Source: Thermoanaerobaculia bacterium
Lineage (GTDB): Bacteria > Acidobacteriota > Thermoanaerobaculia > Multivoradales > JAHEKO01
Direction: 5' to 3'
DNA length: 64,000 bases
NCBI GenBank assembly: GCA_947259925.1
Contig: CAMYOG010000041.1
Span: forward strand, 124,001-188,000
The notes beneath the pieces are model-generated. The model made no database searches. It was not told the DNA's origin and saw only the letters and a list, made by a program, of their open reading frames with translations. Positions 24,920 to 33,094 of the stretch are shown in pieces (the first letter of the stretch is position 1; the number at the start of each line of letters is the position of its first letter). The position numbers were made by a program, and so were the translations under genes.

Positions 24920-24999
24920 TCTCTCCCTACCGCACTATTCTGCTATTGTGTCGGGCGCCAACAAGTGCGGGGGGACCTCTCCCGTTCGAGATAGATTCC

Positions 25000-25016
25000 G
25001 GCTCCGGTCCGGAGCC
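25000..25016 (+). repeat. Palindrome just upstream of the epimerase start
   Basis: GGCTCCGG T CCGGAGCC: 8-base arms around one central base, ending 16 bases before the ATG. It could be an operator or a translation-controlling hairpin. An extended -10-like TGCTATTGT lies about 50 bases upstream (24941-24949). Confidence 0.45.
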
Positions 25017-25032
25017 ACGGAGACACCTGAAC

Positions 25033-26082
25033 ATGAGAATCGCGGTTACCGGCGGTGCCGGCTTCTTTGGATACCACCTGGCTCAGCAGCTCGATGGCCG
25101 TGACGGCTGGAGCGTACGACTTCTCGACATCGAGGAGCCGCCGGCAGACGATTTCGAAAAGCCCGCCGACTTCCGCAAGGTCGACGTGCGCGACGCCGAC
25201 TCCCTGCGTGCGGCGCTCGACGGTATCGAAGCCGTCGTTCACGGCGCGGCCGCGCTACCGCTCTACCCGAAGGAGCAGATCGTCAGCACCAATGTCGGCG
25301 GTACCCGGACGGTTCTCGAGGCGTGCCGCGACCTGGGGATCGACCGGGTCGTACACATTTCGAGCACCGCGGTCTACGGCGTCCCCAAGAAGCACCCGAT
25401 CGAGGAAGACGATCCCCTGATCGGTGTCGGCGCCTACGGCGAGACCAAGATCGAGGCCGAGCGCCTCTGCGAGGAGTTCCGCAAGCCCGAGAACGGCGGT
25501 CTGACGGTCTGCATCCTGCGACCGAAGACCTTCATCGGCACCGCGCGACTGGGCGTCTTTCAGATCCTCTACGACTGGGTCGAGGACGGCAAGCGGATCC
25601 CGGCGATCGGCTCGGGTAACAATCGCTACCAGCTCCTCGAGGTACAGGATCTAGTCGACGCCGCCGTCCTCGGCTTGACCGCGTCGCCCGCAGCCGCCAA
25701 CAACGCCTTCAACATCGGCGCCGAGCGCTTCGGCACCGTGCGCGAAGACATGGGCGCCCTCTGCGAGCACGCCGGCAGTGGCGCGCGGGTCATCGGCACT
25801 CCCGCCTGGCTGGTCAAGCCGGTCCTGGCGGTGGCCGAGAAGCTCAAGCTCAGCCCCCTCTACAAGTGGGTCTACGGCACCGCGGACAAGGACAGCTTCG
25901 TCTCGATCGAGCGCGCCAAGAAGGTCCTCGGCTACCAGCCCAAGTACAGCAACGCCGAAGCGCTGATCCACGCCTACGATTGGTATCTGGAGAACAAGGA
26001 CAATATTCCCACCGGCTCCGGTATTACCCATCGGATCGGCTGGGATCAGGGGATCCTCAAGCTGTTCAAGAAGTTCAGCTGA
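25033..26082 (+). CDS. NAD-dependent sugar epimerase/dehydratase (extended SDR)
   Basis: 349 aa from ATG 25033, where the Rossmann start RIAVTGGAGFFGYHLAQQL begins. It has the extended-SDR catalytic set: Ser/Thr in VVHISSTAVYG, and Tyr and Lys in AYGETKIEAERL. It probably acts on an NDP-sugar (UDP-glucose 4-epimerase/GDP-mannose dehydratase branch); the substrate is not resolvable. It is preceded by a palindrome and possible promoter, and followed by 206 bases without a gene before the STAS gene. C-terminal ITHRIGWDQGILKLFKKFS is unusual in length for the family. Confidence 0.87.
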   Translation: MRIAVTGGAGFFGYHLAQQLDGRDGWSVRLLDIEEPPADDFEKPADFRKVDVRDADSLRAALDGIEAVVHGAAALPLYPKEQIVSTNVGGTRTVLEACRDLGIDRVVHISSTAVYGVPKKHPIEEDDPLIGVGAYGETKIEAERLCEEFRKPENGGLTVCILRPKTFIGTARLGVFQILYDWVEDGKRIPAIGSGNNRYQLLEVQDLVDAAVLGLTASPAAANNAFNIGAERFGTVREDMGALCEHAGSGARVIGTPAWLVKPVLAVAEKLKLSPLYKWVYGTADKDSFVSIERAKKVLGYQPKYSNAEALIHAYDWYLENKDNIPTGSGITHRIGWDQGILKLFKKFS

Positions 26083-26251
26083 CCGGCTGGCGAGCGTACG
26101 CCATCTCGCCACGTCCTCGTCGCTCGGCGCCTGCGACGTACGACGAGTACGCCTCGGCGGCTCGCTCCTGCGGTGCGACGATCTGGTGCACACTCGGCAG
26201 CCACGAGCCGGCGCACGGCACGCTCCAGCGTCCTCGGGTAGCGCGAGCCGA

Positions 26252-26257
26252 TAGAAT
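26252..26257 (+). promoter_or_regulatory. Candidate -10 element (TAGAAT) for the STAS/GNAT pair
   Basis: TAGAAT lies about 31 bases before the ATG at 26289, leaving room for the GGAGGTGG ribosome site. No good -35 hexamer is seen. Confidence 0.4.
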
Positions 26258-26288
26258 GCCGGCCACAGTTGGTTGGAGGTGGATCGGT

Positions 26289-26627
26289 ATGCGCGCTCAG
26301 AAGAGGCAGTCCGGCGACGTGATCATCGTGGATCTCGAGGGGCAGCTGATCGCGGGCACCGGCGACGAGCTGCTGCACGGGTTGATCAACGAGCTCCTGG
26401 GCGAAGGCGCCCGGAAGATCGTCCTCAACCTGGCCGAGGTGCGACGGGTCGACAGCTCGGGCCTGGGCGAGCTGGTTGCGGGCGTGCAGCTAGCGCACCG
26501 GTTCGAGTCGACGATCCACCTGGTGCGGCCGCAGAAGACCGTCCGCAAGGTGCTCGAGATCACCCGGATCCTGCCCGCGCTCGACGTCTACGACACCGAG
26601 CAAGAGGCGGTCGCGGCGTTCGCCTGA
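26289..26627 (+). CDS. Anti-sigma factor antagonist (STAS domain)
   Basis: 112 aa single-domain STAS protein. In such SpoIIAA/RsbV-like switches a Ser in the conserved DSSG is phosphorylated by an anti-sigma kinase, and the unphosphorylated form releases a sigma factor. The motif is present as RVDSSGLGELV near residues 57-67, after VIIVDLEGQLIAGTG. A strong GGAGG site precedes the ATG. The GNAT gene starts three bases after its stop, so the two are co-transcribed. No partner anti-sigma kinase or phosphatase is visible. Confidence 0.92.
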   Translation: MRAQKRQSGDVIIVDLEGQLIAGTGDELLHGLINELLGEGARKIVLNLAEVRRVDSSGLGELVAGVQLAHRFESTIHLVRPQKTVRKVLEITRILPALDVYDTEQEAVAAFA

Positions 26628-26630
26628 GCC

Positions 26631-27182
26631 GTGAGGCTGCCGGCGCGCCCGCGCTCGACCCTCGAGTCCCGGTCAGCGGTTGCGGCCGACGCCCGGGAGC
26701 TGGCGGCGCTGGCCGCCCGGACCTTTATCGAGGCGTTCGCTGCCCAGAACGATCCCGACGACCTGGCGGCCTACGTCGCCGAGGCATTCTCGGTGGCGCG
26801 CATCGAGGCCGAGCTGCGCGAGCCGGAATCGTTCTTCCTGCTGGGCACGGATCCGAGCGCCGGGCTGGCCGGTCCGGTCGGCTACAGCCGGCTGGTCGGA
26901 GCGCGCCGTGAGGACGGGATCACCGGACCCAGACCGGTCGAGCTCCAGAGGATCTATGTCGATGCCGAGCACCGCAGCTCCGGCTACGGCTCGGCCCTCA
27001 TGTGGGACAGCCTGAGCCTGGCGCGGAGCCAGGGCTACAGGACGGTCTGGCTCGGGGTCTGGGAGCACAACTACGGCGCCCAGCGGTTCTACCAGCGCTG
27101 GGACTTCACGGTCGTCGGCAGCCACGATTTCGTCCTCGGCTCCGACCGTCAGACCGACCTGCTGATGGCCCGCCCGGTCTAG
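26631..27182 (+). CDS. GNAT-family N-acetyltransferase
   Basis: 183 aa, GTG start 3 bases after the STAS stop. The acetyl-CoA-binding motif A is seen as LQRIYVDAEHRSSGYGSALM (R-x-x-G-x-G/A), followed by TVWLGVWEHNYGAQRFYQRW, the motif B segment. The ending (VVGSHDFVLGSDRQTDLLMAR) matches a group of spermidine/peptide-like acetyltransferases of the YkkB/PaiA type. The acceptor is unknown. Linkage to a sigma-regulation gene is by position only. Confidence 0.88.
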   Translation: MRLPARPRSTLESRSAVAADARELAALAARTFIEAFAAQNDPDDLAAYVAEAFSVARIEAELREPESFFLLGTDPSAGLAGPVGYSRLVGARREDGITGPRPVELQRIYVDAEHRSSGYGSALMWDSLSLARSQGYRTVWLGVWEHNYGAQRFYQRWDFTVVGSHDFVLGSDRQTDLLMARPV

Positions 27183-27193
27183 GCGCGGTGTGG

Positions 27194-28864
27194 CTACGTC
27201 TCGCGAAACGCCACGAACCGGCCCCAGCACGAAGCGAGCTCCATCCCACGCTGGATGAAGGCGCCGATGTAGTAGCGACCGCTCTCGGCGTCGGCGATCG
27301 CGCCCCCCAGGTTCTCGGCGTGCACGATGCCTTTGGGGAAGAGGTTCAGGTGCATGTCCTGGTAGTACTTCTCCTGCGGGTAGACCTCGTCCCACTCCTT
27401 GCCGTACTGCGCTTTGATCTTCTCGTTGGCAACCACGAACGTGCCCGGATGGAAGATCCGCTGGATCGTGTTCATCGGGTGCTCCATCGCCACGCAGTCG
27501 ATCCCCAGCCACTTGACCCGGCGCTGGATACACCAGTCGGCGAACTCGGGAGACGGGCCGGGGTGCTGGATCATGTAGCGGAACTCGTCGGAGTCGGGGC
27601 TGTTCCAACCGTAACGGTGCCAGCCCGTCCTGATCAGCAGGATGTCGCCGTCCCGGAAGTCGACCCGCTCCTCGATCATCTGGGGCGTGTAGACGCTCGA
27701 GTCGCTCACGGCGTCGGAGATGTCGACGATCACGCCCGGCCCGTGCCAGTAGTCGAGCGGCACCTGGCCGATCGTCCTGCCGGCGGCCCAGAAGTGCTTC
27801 TCGCCGTCCATGTGGGTCGCCAGGTGGAAGCTGGCCCGGCAGTGGGCGTTGTTGCGCCCGAGGCCGAGGTCCTGGCCACCGACGCGCTTGGTGTACTTGA
27901 TCGACAGCGGCTCGTAGTTCGCCCACTGCGGGGTCTGGACGCTGAAGGGGAGGGTCATGTCGAGGAGCTCGACTCCGCCCATCGCATCGAGGAAGTCGCG
28001 CTCGTCGGTGCCTTCGGGAGCCTGTAGCGCCACCACCCGGCTCCAGGCGGACTCGACCTCCATGAAGGGTAGCGCCGGCACGATGAACCAGGCGCGCTGA
28101 TTCAGCAGCTGGCGCATGTCGCCGCCCAGGCACTCCGCCAGCAGGAGACCCGACTTGGGGAGCCGGCGATGCGAGAGGTCGTAGTACTGGTCGGGCGGGA
28201 ACGCCTCGTCCCAGCTCTTGCCCAGAAGCTCGCGCGCCTTGGCGTCGGCCTTGGCGAACTCGGCTGGGTGGAGCCGGCGGATGTTGGTGTTCATCGGGTG
28301 CTCCGCGCAGCCGCAGTCCACTCCGACGATCTTGAGGCGCCGGTCGAGCGCCCAGTCGAAGAAATCCGGCGACGGCCCCGGGTGGCGGACGTAGTAGCCG
28401 AACTCCTTGCTGTCGATGCCGCCTTGAGCGTCGGAGTTCTCGACGTCGGGCTGGTCCCAGGCGTGCCGGCTGTAGCCGGTATGCACGATCAGGATGTCGC
28501 CCGGGCGGACCGATACGCGAGACTCGATCATCTCGGGCGTGTAGAAGCCGTAGTCGCTCACTTCGTCCGAGACGTCGACGACCACACCCTCGCCGCTGAT
28601 GTCGGTCAACGGGATGTCGGCGATCGCGCGCGCGCCGGAGTGGAAGGCGCGCGGACCGACCAGGTGGGTGCCCGAGTTGTTGCTCCATTCGATCAGCTGG
28701 CCGTTGGCTCCCTGGCCGCCGCCCCAGGAGCCGGTCAGGCGCTTGAAGAAGTGCACCTGGAGCGGCATCTCGCCCGGGAAGGGCGGCATGAAGATGCTCA
28801 GAGGCTGGGTCAGGTCGTACCAGCGCGCTTGCTGCAGAAGCTGGATGAGCTCGTCACGTTCCAT
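27194..28864 (-). CDS. Tandem cyclase-family (kynurenine formamidase-like) protein
   Basis: 556 aa, twice the normal cyclase length. It contains two related domains (about 15-270 and 300-550), both with YTPEMI/YTPQMI, GDIL, HPGPSP, VDCGCAEHPMNT / IDCVAMEHPMNT, and AE-LGG. Metal-dependent cyclases use HxxTHxDxxxH. Domain 2 keeps it (His347, His351, Asp353, His357 in FHLATHMDGEKHF). Domain 1 reads NSGTHLVGPRAFH, with the first His and the Asp lost, so it may be structural or regulatory. Possible activities include amide or lactone hydrolysis; the substrate is unknown. GGGG lies upstream of the ATG. A single gene, or the first before the F420-type reductase. Confidence 0.85.
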   Translation of the reverse strand: MERDELIQLLQQARWYDLTQPLSIFMPPFPGEMPLQVHFFKRLTGSWGGGQGANGQLIEWSNNSGTHLVGPRAFHSGARAIADIPLTDISGEGVVVDVSDEVSDYGFYTPEMIESRVSVRPGDILIVHTGYSRHAWDQPDVENSDAQGGIDSKEFGYYVRHPGPSPDFFDWALDRRLKIVGVDCGCAEHPMNTNIRRLHPAEFAKADAKARELLGKSWDEAFPPDQYYDLSHRRLPKSGLLLAECLGGDMRQLLNQRAWFIVPALPFMEVESAWSRVVALQAPEGTDERDFLDAMGGVELLDMTLPFSVQTPQWANYEPLSIKYTKRVGGQDLGLGRNNAHCRASFHLATHMDGEKHFWAAGRTIGQVPLDYWHGPGVIVDISDAVSDSSVYTPQMIEERVDFRDGDILLIRTGWHRYGWNSPDSDEFRYMIQHPGPSPEFADWCIQRRVKWLGIDCVAMEHPMNTIQRIFHPGTFVVANEKIKAQYGKEWDEVYPQEKYYQDMHLNLFPKGIVHAENLGGAIADAESGRYYIGAFIQRGMELASCWGRFVAFRET

Positions 28865-28901
28865 TGTTCGATCCCCGTCCGTTTCTAATCGTCGGTACGG
28901 C

Positions 28902-29534
28902 TCAGCGGCGCAAGAGCGCGAAGGCGAAGTCGAGCCCCATGCCCTGGGAATAGGCGAGCTTGATCCAGAGCAGGGCGAGGGTCTCGAGCAGTCGCGCGTT
29001 CTCCAGCGGGCCGGCGTCGATCGCCTCGAAGCCGAGCTCTCCGGCGAGCTCCATCACCACGCTCTTCGCTTCCTGATCGTCGCCGCAGACCGGCATCCAG
29101 GGGCGGGCATCGGTATAGCCGCTGTCGGCCATGTTATTCGCCCCAGTGGTGTTGAACGCCTTGACCACCCGCGCCGACGGCGCCCACTCGGCGACCCGCT
29201 CACCGGCGGAGGCATCATGGCCGAAGGCGAGGCCCGAGAGGTCCGGAGTCAGTGGATTGGTGCAGTCGACCACGATCTTGCCGGTCAGATCGCCGGCGGC
29301 TTCGAGCACCGACTCGACCGCTGCCCAGGGCGTCGCCAGCACGATCACCTCGGCGCCGGTCGCCGCGGCGGCGATCGAGGCCGCGCCGGCGGTGCCTGCG
29401 AGTCGCGACGCCAGATCCGCCACTTTCGGGTGATCGGGGTCGCGCGCTCCGAAGACGATCTGGTGACCGCGCGCCGCCCACCCGGCACCGAGCGCGCTGC
29501 CCACGTTGCCGGTACCGATGATCGCTATCCGCAT
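28902..29534 (-). CDS. NADPH-dependent F420 reductase-like protein (NADP-binding)
   Basis: 210 aa. The N-terminal Rossmann fold MRIAIIGTGNVGSALG and VFGARDP (an Arg after beta-2, favouring NADPH) match the F420-dependent NADP oxidoreductase/YqjM-like NPDF family. VIVLATPWAAVESVL, VDCTNPLT, VVKAFNTTGANNM and the C-terminal ENARLLETLALLWIKLA are family landmarks. No F420 synthesis genes are in the window, so the cofactor partner is uncertain. It lies between the cyclase and SPFH genes with short gaps, and could share their transcript. A GGGAGAG site precedes the ATG. Confidence 0.87.
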   Translation of the reverse strand: MRIAIIGTGNVGSALGAGWAARGHQIVFGARDPDHPKVADLASRLAGTAGAASIAAAATGAEVIVLATPWAAVESVLEAAGDLTGKIVVDCTNPLTPDLSGLAFGHDASAGERVAEWAPSARVVKAFNTTGANNMADSGYTDARPWMPVCGDDQEAKSVVMELAGELGFEAIDAGPLENARLLETLALLWIKLAYSQGMGLDFAFALLRR

Positions 29535-29555
29535 CCTCGTCTCTCCCTCTCAGAG

Positions 29556-30482
29556 CTAGGGGTTCGCCTCTCCCTGTTTGACCGCCTTCATCGCCACGGC
29601 GATCATCGACGCGACGTCGGCGACATTGGCCGGCAGGACCAGGGTGTTGGTGGTCCTGGCGAGCTCTCCGAAGCGCTCGATGTAGCTCTCGGCCACCCTC
29701 AGCTGGACCGCCTCGGCGCCACCCGGAAGCTGGATCGCCGCCGCCACCCGCCGGATACCTTCGGCCGTGGCCGCAGCCACCGCCTCGATCGCCGCCGCTT
29801 CGCCCTCGGCTTCGTTGACCTGCTTGAGGCGCGCAGCCTCGGAGGCCTTGATGACCTCCTGCTTGGCACCCTCGGCAGCGTTGATCATGGCGTCTCGATC
29901 GCCTTCCGAGGTCAGGATGACCGCTCGCTTCTCGCGCTCGGCTCGCATCTGCTTTTCCATCGCCGCCAGTACATCGTGCGGAGGATTGATGTTCTTGATC
30001 TCGTAGCGCAGCACCTTGATGCCCCACGGATCGGACGCCTTGTCGACCTCGGCCACCACCTGGGTGTTGATGTGGGTGCGCTCTTCGAACGTGCGGTCGA
30101 GGTCGATCTTGCCGACCTCGCTGCGGAGCGTCGTCTGCGCCAGCTGGGTGATCGCGAACAGATAGTTGGTGACGCCGTAGGAAGCACGCTGCGGGTCCAT
30201 CACCTTGAGATAGAGCACCCCGTCGACGCCGACCTGCACGTTGTCCTTGGTGATACAGATCTGCTCCGGGATGTCGATCGCGGTCTCTTTCAGCGAGTGC
30301 TTGTAGCGGATGACGTCGAAGAACGGCAGCAGGATGTGGAAGCCGGCGGCCAGCGACTTGTGGAACTTGCCGAGTCGCTCGACCACATAGGCGTTCTGTT
30401 GCGGCACCACCACCGCGGTCTTGGCGACCACGATGATCACCAGGATGGCGAGTGCGACGAAGACGATCACGGTCCCTGTCAT
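29556..30482 (-). CDS. SPFH/Band 7 (stomatin-like) membrane protein
   Basis: 308 aa. One N-terminal membrane segment (IVFVALAILVIIVVA) precedes the SPFH domain (VVPQQNAYVVERLGKFHKSLAAGFHILLPF, cut here to its key parts: ERLGKFH, PFFDVIRYK). A Gln/Glu/Ala-rich coiled coil follows (about 190-260), then a Gly/Ala C-terminal tail. Such proteins form oligomeric rings in lipid microdomains and guard membrane proteases. It overlaps the NfeD gene by four bases (ATGA), the standard NfeD-stomatin pairing. QmcA-like. Confidence 0.93.
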   Translation of the reverse strand: MTGTVIVFVALAILVIIVVAKTAVVVPQQNAYVVERLGKFHKSLAAGFHILLPFFDVIRYKHSLKETAIDIPEQICITKDNVQVGVDGVLYLKVMDPQRASYGVTNYLFAITQLAQTTLRSEVGKIDLDRTFEERTHINTQVVAEVDKASDPWGIKVLRYEIKNINPPHDVLAAMEKQMRAEREKRAVILTSEGDRDAMINAAEGAKQEVIKASEAARLKQVNEAEGEAAAIEAVAAATAEGIRRVAAAIQLPGGAEAVQLRVAESYIERFGELARTTNTLVLPANVADVASMIAVAMKAVKQGEANP

Positions 30483-30916
30483 CGGTTCCCCCGGACGTAG
30501 AGTGTCAGCCCCTCGACCCGCTCGACGACACAGGCCTGGCCCGCCTCGAGCGGCTCGCCGCCGACGTTGTGAGCGCTCCAGGTCGTGCCGCGAAGCTCCG
30601 CTTTGCCCTCCGCCCCGGGCGCCAGATTCTGCGCCAGCACCGCGGTCTCGCCCCGCAGCGAGTCGATCTCCGCGGCGCGGCCATCCTGGCGCTTCAAGCG
30701 CCGCTGGATCGGGCCTCGCAGCGTGTAGAGCAAGACGACCGACAGGACCGAGAAGAGGGCGAACTCACCCCACGCGGGCAGGTCGAGGCCGGGTGCCACC
30801 AGCAGGCCGACCACCAGCGCCGCGGCGCCGAAGAACAGGAAGACGATGCCGCCGGGAACCGCCATTTCGGCACCCAGGAGCAGCAGGCCGACTATCACCC
30901 AGATCCACCAAGCCAC
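30479..30916 (-). CDS. NfeD-like short membrane protein
   Basis: 145 aa: three or four membrane segments in residues 1-80 (WWIWVIVGLLLLGAEM, IVFLFFGAAALVVGLLV, FALFSVLSVVLLYTL), then a C-terminal OB-fold NfeD domain (GKAELRGTTWSAH, EPLEAGQACVVERVEGLTLYV). It is the short NfeD1b type without the ClpP-like protease domain. The start is GTG with a GGGGGG site. It is translationally coupled to the SPFH gene; the pair works together in membrane organisation. Confidence 0.92.
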   Translation of the reverse strand: MAWWIWVIVGLLLLGAEMAVPGGIVFLFFGAAALVVGLLVAPGLDLPAWGEFALFSVLSVVLLYTLRGPIQRRLKRQDGRAAEIDSLRGETAVLAQNLAPGAEGKAELRGTTWSAHNVGGEPLEAGQACVVERVEGLTLYVRGNR

Positions 30917-31007
30917 GGAGAGCCCCCCACGCAGAGCGGGTTGTTCGGAGCAGACTAGTGAGCCCCACGATCATACCGCCCCGGCGCGCCCGTCGGGCGA
31001 TCAGCGG

Positions 31008-31460
31008 CTACGGGTGGGTCACTTCGACGGTGTAGGTGACGATCGCGTCGGGAAAGACGTTGCCGACGTCGCCGACGCGGACGCAATACTCACCCGGCTC
31101 CACCCTGGCCGACACCAGCTCGGCATTGACGACCACCCGGCCGTCGGAGGCGAAGATCGCGCACGCCGGGTCGGAGGCGGCGTCCCAGACGCCGATCCCC
31201 ATGCCGACCGTCAGCGTCGGGACCGGCTCGAGGGAGGTGATCTTCATCGACACGTCGCCGGTCTGGGTGACCGTGAACTGATGCTCGGAGTTCTCGTCCA
31301 TGCCGAACATGCCTTCGAACGTCTCGGTCACGCGCGGGACGTCCATCGGCTCTTCCTCGGGAGCGGTCGGTGCCGGGTCGTCCGAGCAGCCGATGACCGC
31401 CAGGATGAGAACCAGAGCTGAGAGCCAGGCTGCGGCGCGGGGGGTGTGGTCGTACTTCAT
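31008..31460 (-). CDS. Hypothetical lipoprotein A
   Basis: 150 aa with a lipobox (LILAVIGCSDD). The mature part begins with a Pro/Glu-rich spacer and ends in an all-beta region (HQFTVTQTGDVSMKITSL, EYCVRVGDVG, AIVTYTVEVTHP) like bacterial pre-peptidase C-terminal folds. It resembles the next gene upstream in layout and in its final 35 residues, so the two are paralogs. They are 13 bases apart and probably co-transcribed. Function unknown. Confidence 0.75.
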   Translation of the reverse strand: MKYDHTPRAAAWLSALVLILAVIGCSDDPAPTAPEEEPMDVPRVTETFEGMFGMDENSEHQFTVTQTGDVSMKITSLEPVPTLTVGMGIGVWDAASDPACAIFASDGRVVVNAELVSARVEPGEYCVRVGDVGNVFPDAIVTYTVEVTHP

Positions 31461-31473
31461 GTCGGAGGGTCCG

Positions 31474-31923
31474 TCAGTTGGTGATCGTGGCCAGCAGCGT
31501 ATAGCTGATGAGCGCGTCCTCGGGCAGGGCGCCGGCGTCGAAGATGCTCAAACAGTAGAGGTCCTTGGAGAGCCGGTAGACCCGGACCTCGTTCCTCTGG
31601 AGCAGGAGATTGGTCGTCAGAAGGCACTCGCCGTCCTGTCTCCGCTGCCCGAGGCCGAAGCCGAGCACGAGGTTGGCCGGCGAGCCGCCCTGCGTCGTGT
31701 CGAACAGCAGCACCCTCACCTGGGTCAGGGTGACCGTCAGCAGCCCGTCGTCGATCATGTCCAGGTCGTGGATGCTGTCTCCCTGGTGCTCGACGGTGCC
31801 ACTGAACACCAGCGGCCCGCCGTCCGGGGAGGTCGGGCTCGAGCTGGAGTCCGAGCATCCGATGGCGGCCAGGGCCGTCACCAGGCAGAGGAGCAGGATC
31901 GAGAACTTCGCGTCGCGCATCAC
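31474..31923 (-). CDS. Hypothetical lipoprotein B (paralog of A)
   Basis: 149 aa, lipobox (VTALAAIGCSDS), Ser/Pro spacer, then a beta-rich domain ending in DLYCLSIFDAGALPEDALISYTL, matching the end of lipoprotein A. The first half differs (VEHQGDSIHDLDMIDDG). It is divergent from rlmN, with 114 bases between. Function unknown; it is probably anchored to the outer or inner membrane facing the periplasm. Confidence 0.75.
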   Translation of the reverse strand: MMRDAKFSILLLCLVTALAAIGCSDSSSSPTSPDGGPLVFSGTVEHQGDSIHDLDMIDDGLLTVTLTQVRVLLFDTTQGGSPANLVLGFGLGQRRQDGECLLTTNLLLQRNEVRVYRLSKDLYCLSIFDAGALPEDALISYTLLATITN

Positions 31924-32025
31924 GGGCAGGCGTTGTAGCGGTGCAAGAGAAATGCCAACGGGCTACACGCGGATGGACGACTCTACCACCCCGGAGCCCC
32001 CACCGGGTGTCGGCCGGCGCCCCCC

Positions 32026-32031
32026 TATACT
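32026..32031 (+). promoter_or_regulatory. Candidate -10 element (TATACT) for leaderless rlmN
   Basis: TATACT ends exactly 6 bases before the GTG at 32038. No ribosome site can fit, so the message is probably leaderless. Confidence 0.5.
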
Positions 32032-32037
32032 CGATCC

Positions 32038-33087
32038 GTGTCGGAACGGATCCACCTCCTCGACCTGAGTCCGGATCGGCTCGAGGCGCTCCTGGGCGAG
32101 CTCGGCGAGCCCGCCTATCGAGGCCGTCAGATCCTGTCGTGGGCCTTCAAGCGCCACGTCCGGGACTTCGAGTCGATGACCGACCTGCCGGCGGAGCTGC
32201 GCGCCCGCCTCGGCACCCGCCTTCGAGTCCGCGCGGCGACCGAGCTCGCCCGTACCCGGTCGCCGGGCGGCACCACCAAGTTGCTGCTCGGATGGGGCGA
32301 CGGTGCGACGACCGAGAGCGTCATGATCCCCGCCCCGGGAGCCGAGGCTCGCCGTACGGTCTGCCTCAGCACGCAGGTCGGATGTGACGTCGGGTGCCGT
32401 TTTTGCGCTAGCGGCATCGGCGGCTCGAGCCGCGATCTGAGCGTCGGAGAGGTGCTCGAGCAGGCGGTGGTGGTCGCCGAGACGCTGGCCGGGCGCGGAG
32501 AGCGCCTCAGCCACGTGGTGTTCATGGGGATGGGCGAGCCGTTGGCCAACTACGACGTCACGGTCGAGGCGGTGCGGCGGTTGAACACCGACTGGGGCCT
32601 CGGGATCGCGCAGCGGCGCATCACGGTGAGCACGGTCGGGCTCCCGAAACAGATCGACCGGTTGGCCGGTGAGGGGCTGCAGATCACTCTCGCCCTCAGC
32701 TTGCATGCGCCGAACGACGCCTTGCGGGCCGAGCTGATCCCGTGGGCCGAGGGGATCTCGCTCGAGGTCTTGTTGCCCGCTTGCCGGCGCTACCTGCGCG
32801 AGACCGGGCGAGAGGTGACCCTCGAATACTGCCTGCTCGCCGGCGTCAACGACGGCGAGGCGCACGCGGCCGAGCTGGCGGCGATTGCGCTCGATCTGCG
32901 CGCCCACGTCAATCTCCTGATGTACAACCCGGTCGCGGGCCTTCCGTACGAGCGGCCGAGCCGCAACCGCGCCATCGGATTCCTCCACCGGCTACGTGCG
33001 GTGGGCGCTCGCGCACACCTGCGCGAGAGCCGTGGCCTGGCGGCTGACGCCGCCTGTGGTCAGCTCCGCCGGCGGGTCGGGAAGTGA
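32038..33087 (+). CDS. rlmN: 23S rRNA/tRNA (adenine-C2)-methyltransferase RlmN
   Basis: 349 aa radical-SAM enzyme that methylates C2 of A2503 in 23S rRNA and A37 in some tRNAs. The iron-sulfur Cys are C116, C120 and C123 (GCDVGCRFC). Cys109, seven residues earlier (RTVCLS), corresponds to the substrate-activating Cys118 of E. coli; the C-terminal Cys in LAADAACGQL corresponds to Cys355. FMGMGEPLANYDV and ISTVG-like VSTVGLPKQI are present. GTG start with a close -10 element and no ribosome site. It converges on the permease gene. Confidence 0.96.
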   Translation: MSERIHLLDLSPDRLEALLGELGEPAYRGRQILSWAFKRHVRDFESMTDLPAELRARLGTRLRVRAATELARTRSPGGTTKLLLGWGDGATTESVMIPAPGAEARRTVCLSTQVGCDVGCRFCASGIGGSSRDLSVGEVLEQAVVVAETLAGRGERLSHVVFMGMGEPLANYDVTVEAVRRLNTDWGLGIAQRRITVSTVGLPKQIDRLAGEGLQITLALSLHAPNDALRAELIPWAEGISLEVLLPACRRYLRETGREVTLEYCLLAGVNDGEAHAAELAAIALDLRAHVNLLMYNPVAGLPYERPSRNRAIGFLHRLRAVGARAHLRESRGLAADAACGQLRRRVGK

Positions 33088-33094
33088 GCACCCA

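Noticed and set aside
26083-26288. 206-base gap between the epimerase and STAS genes
   Set aside because: No repeats or RNA gene found beyond a weak GGCGAG/CTCGCC pairing; only the TAGAAT element is recorded.
28599-30500. 633-codon plus-strand frame opposite the cyclase, reductase and SPFH genes
   Set aside because: It spans several real genes and lacks any domain; typical of GC-rich antisense frames.
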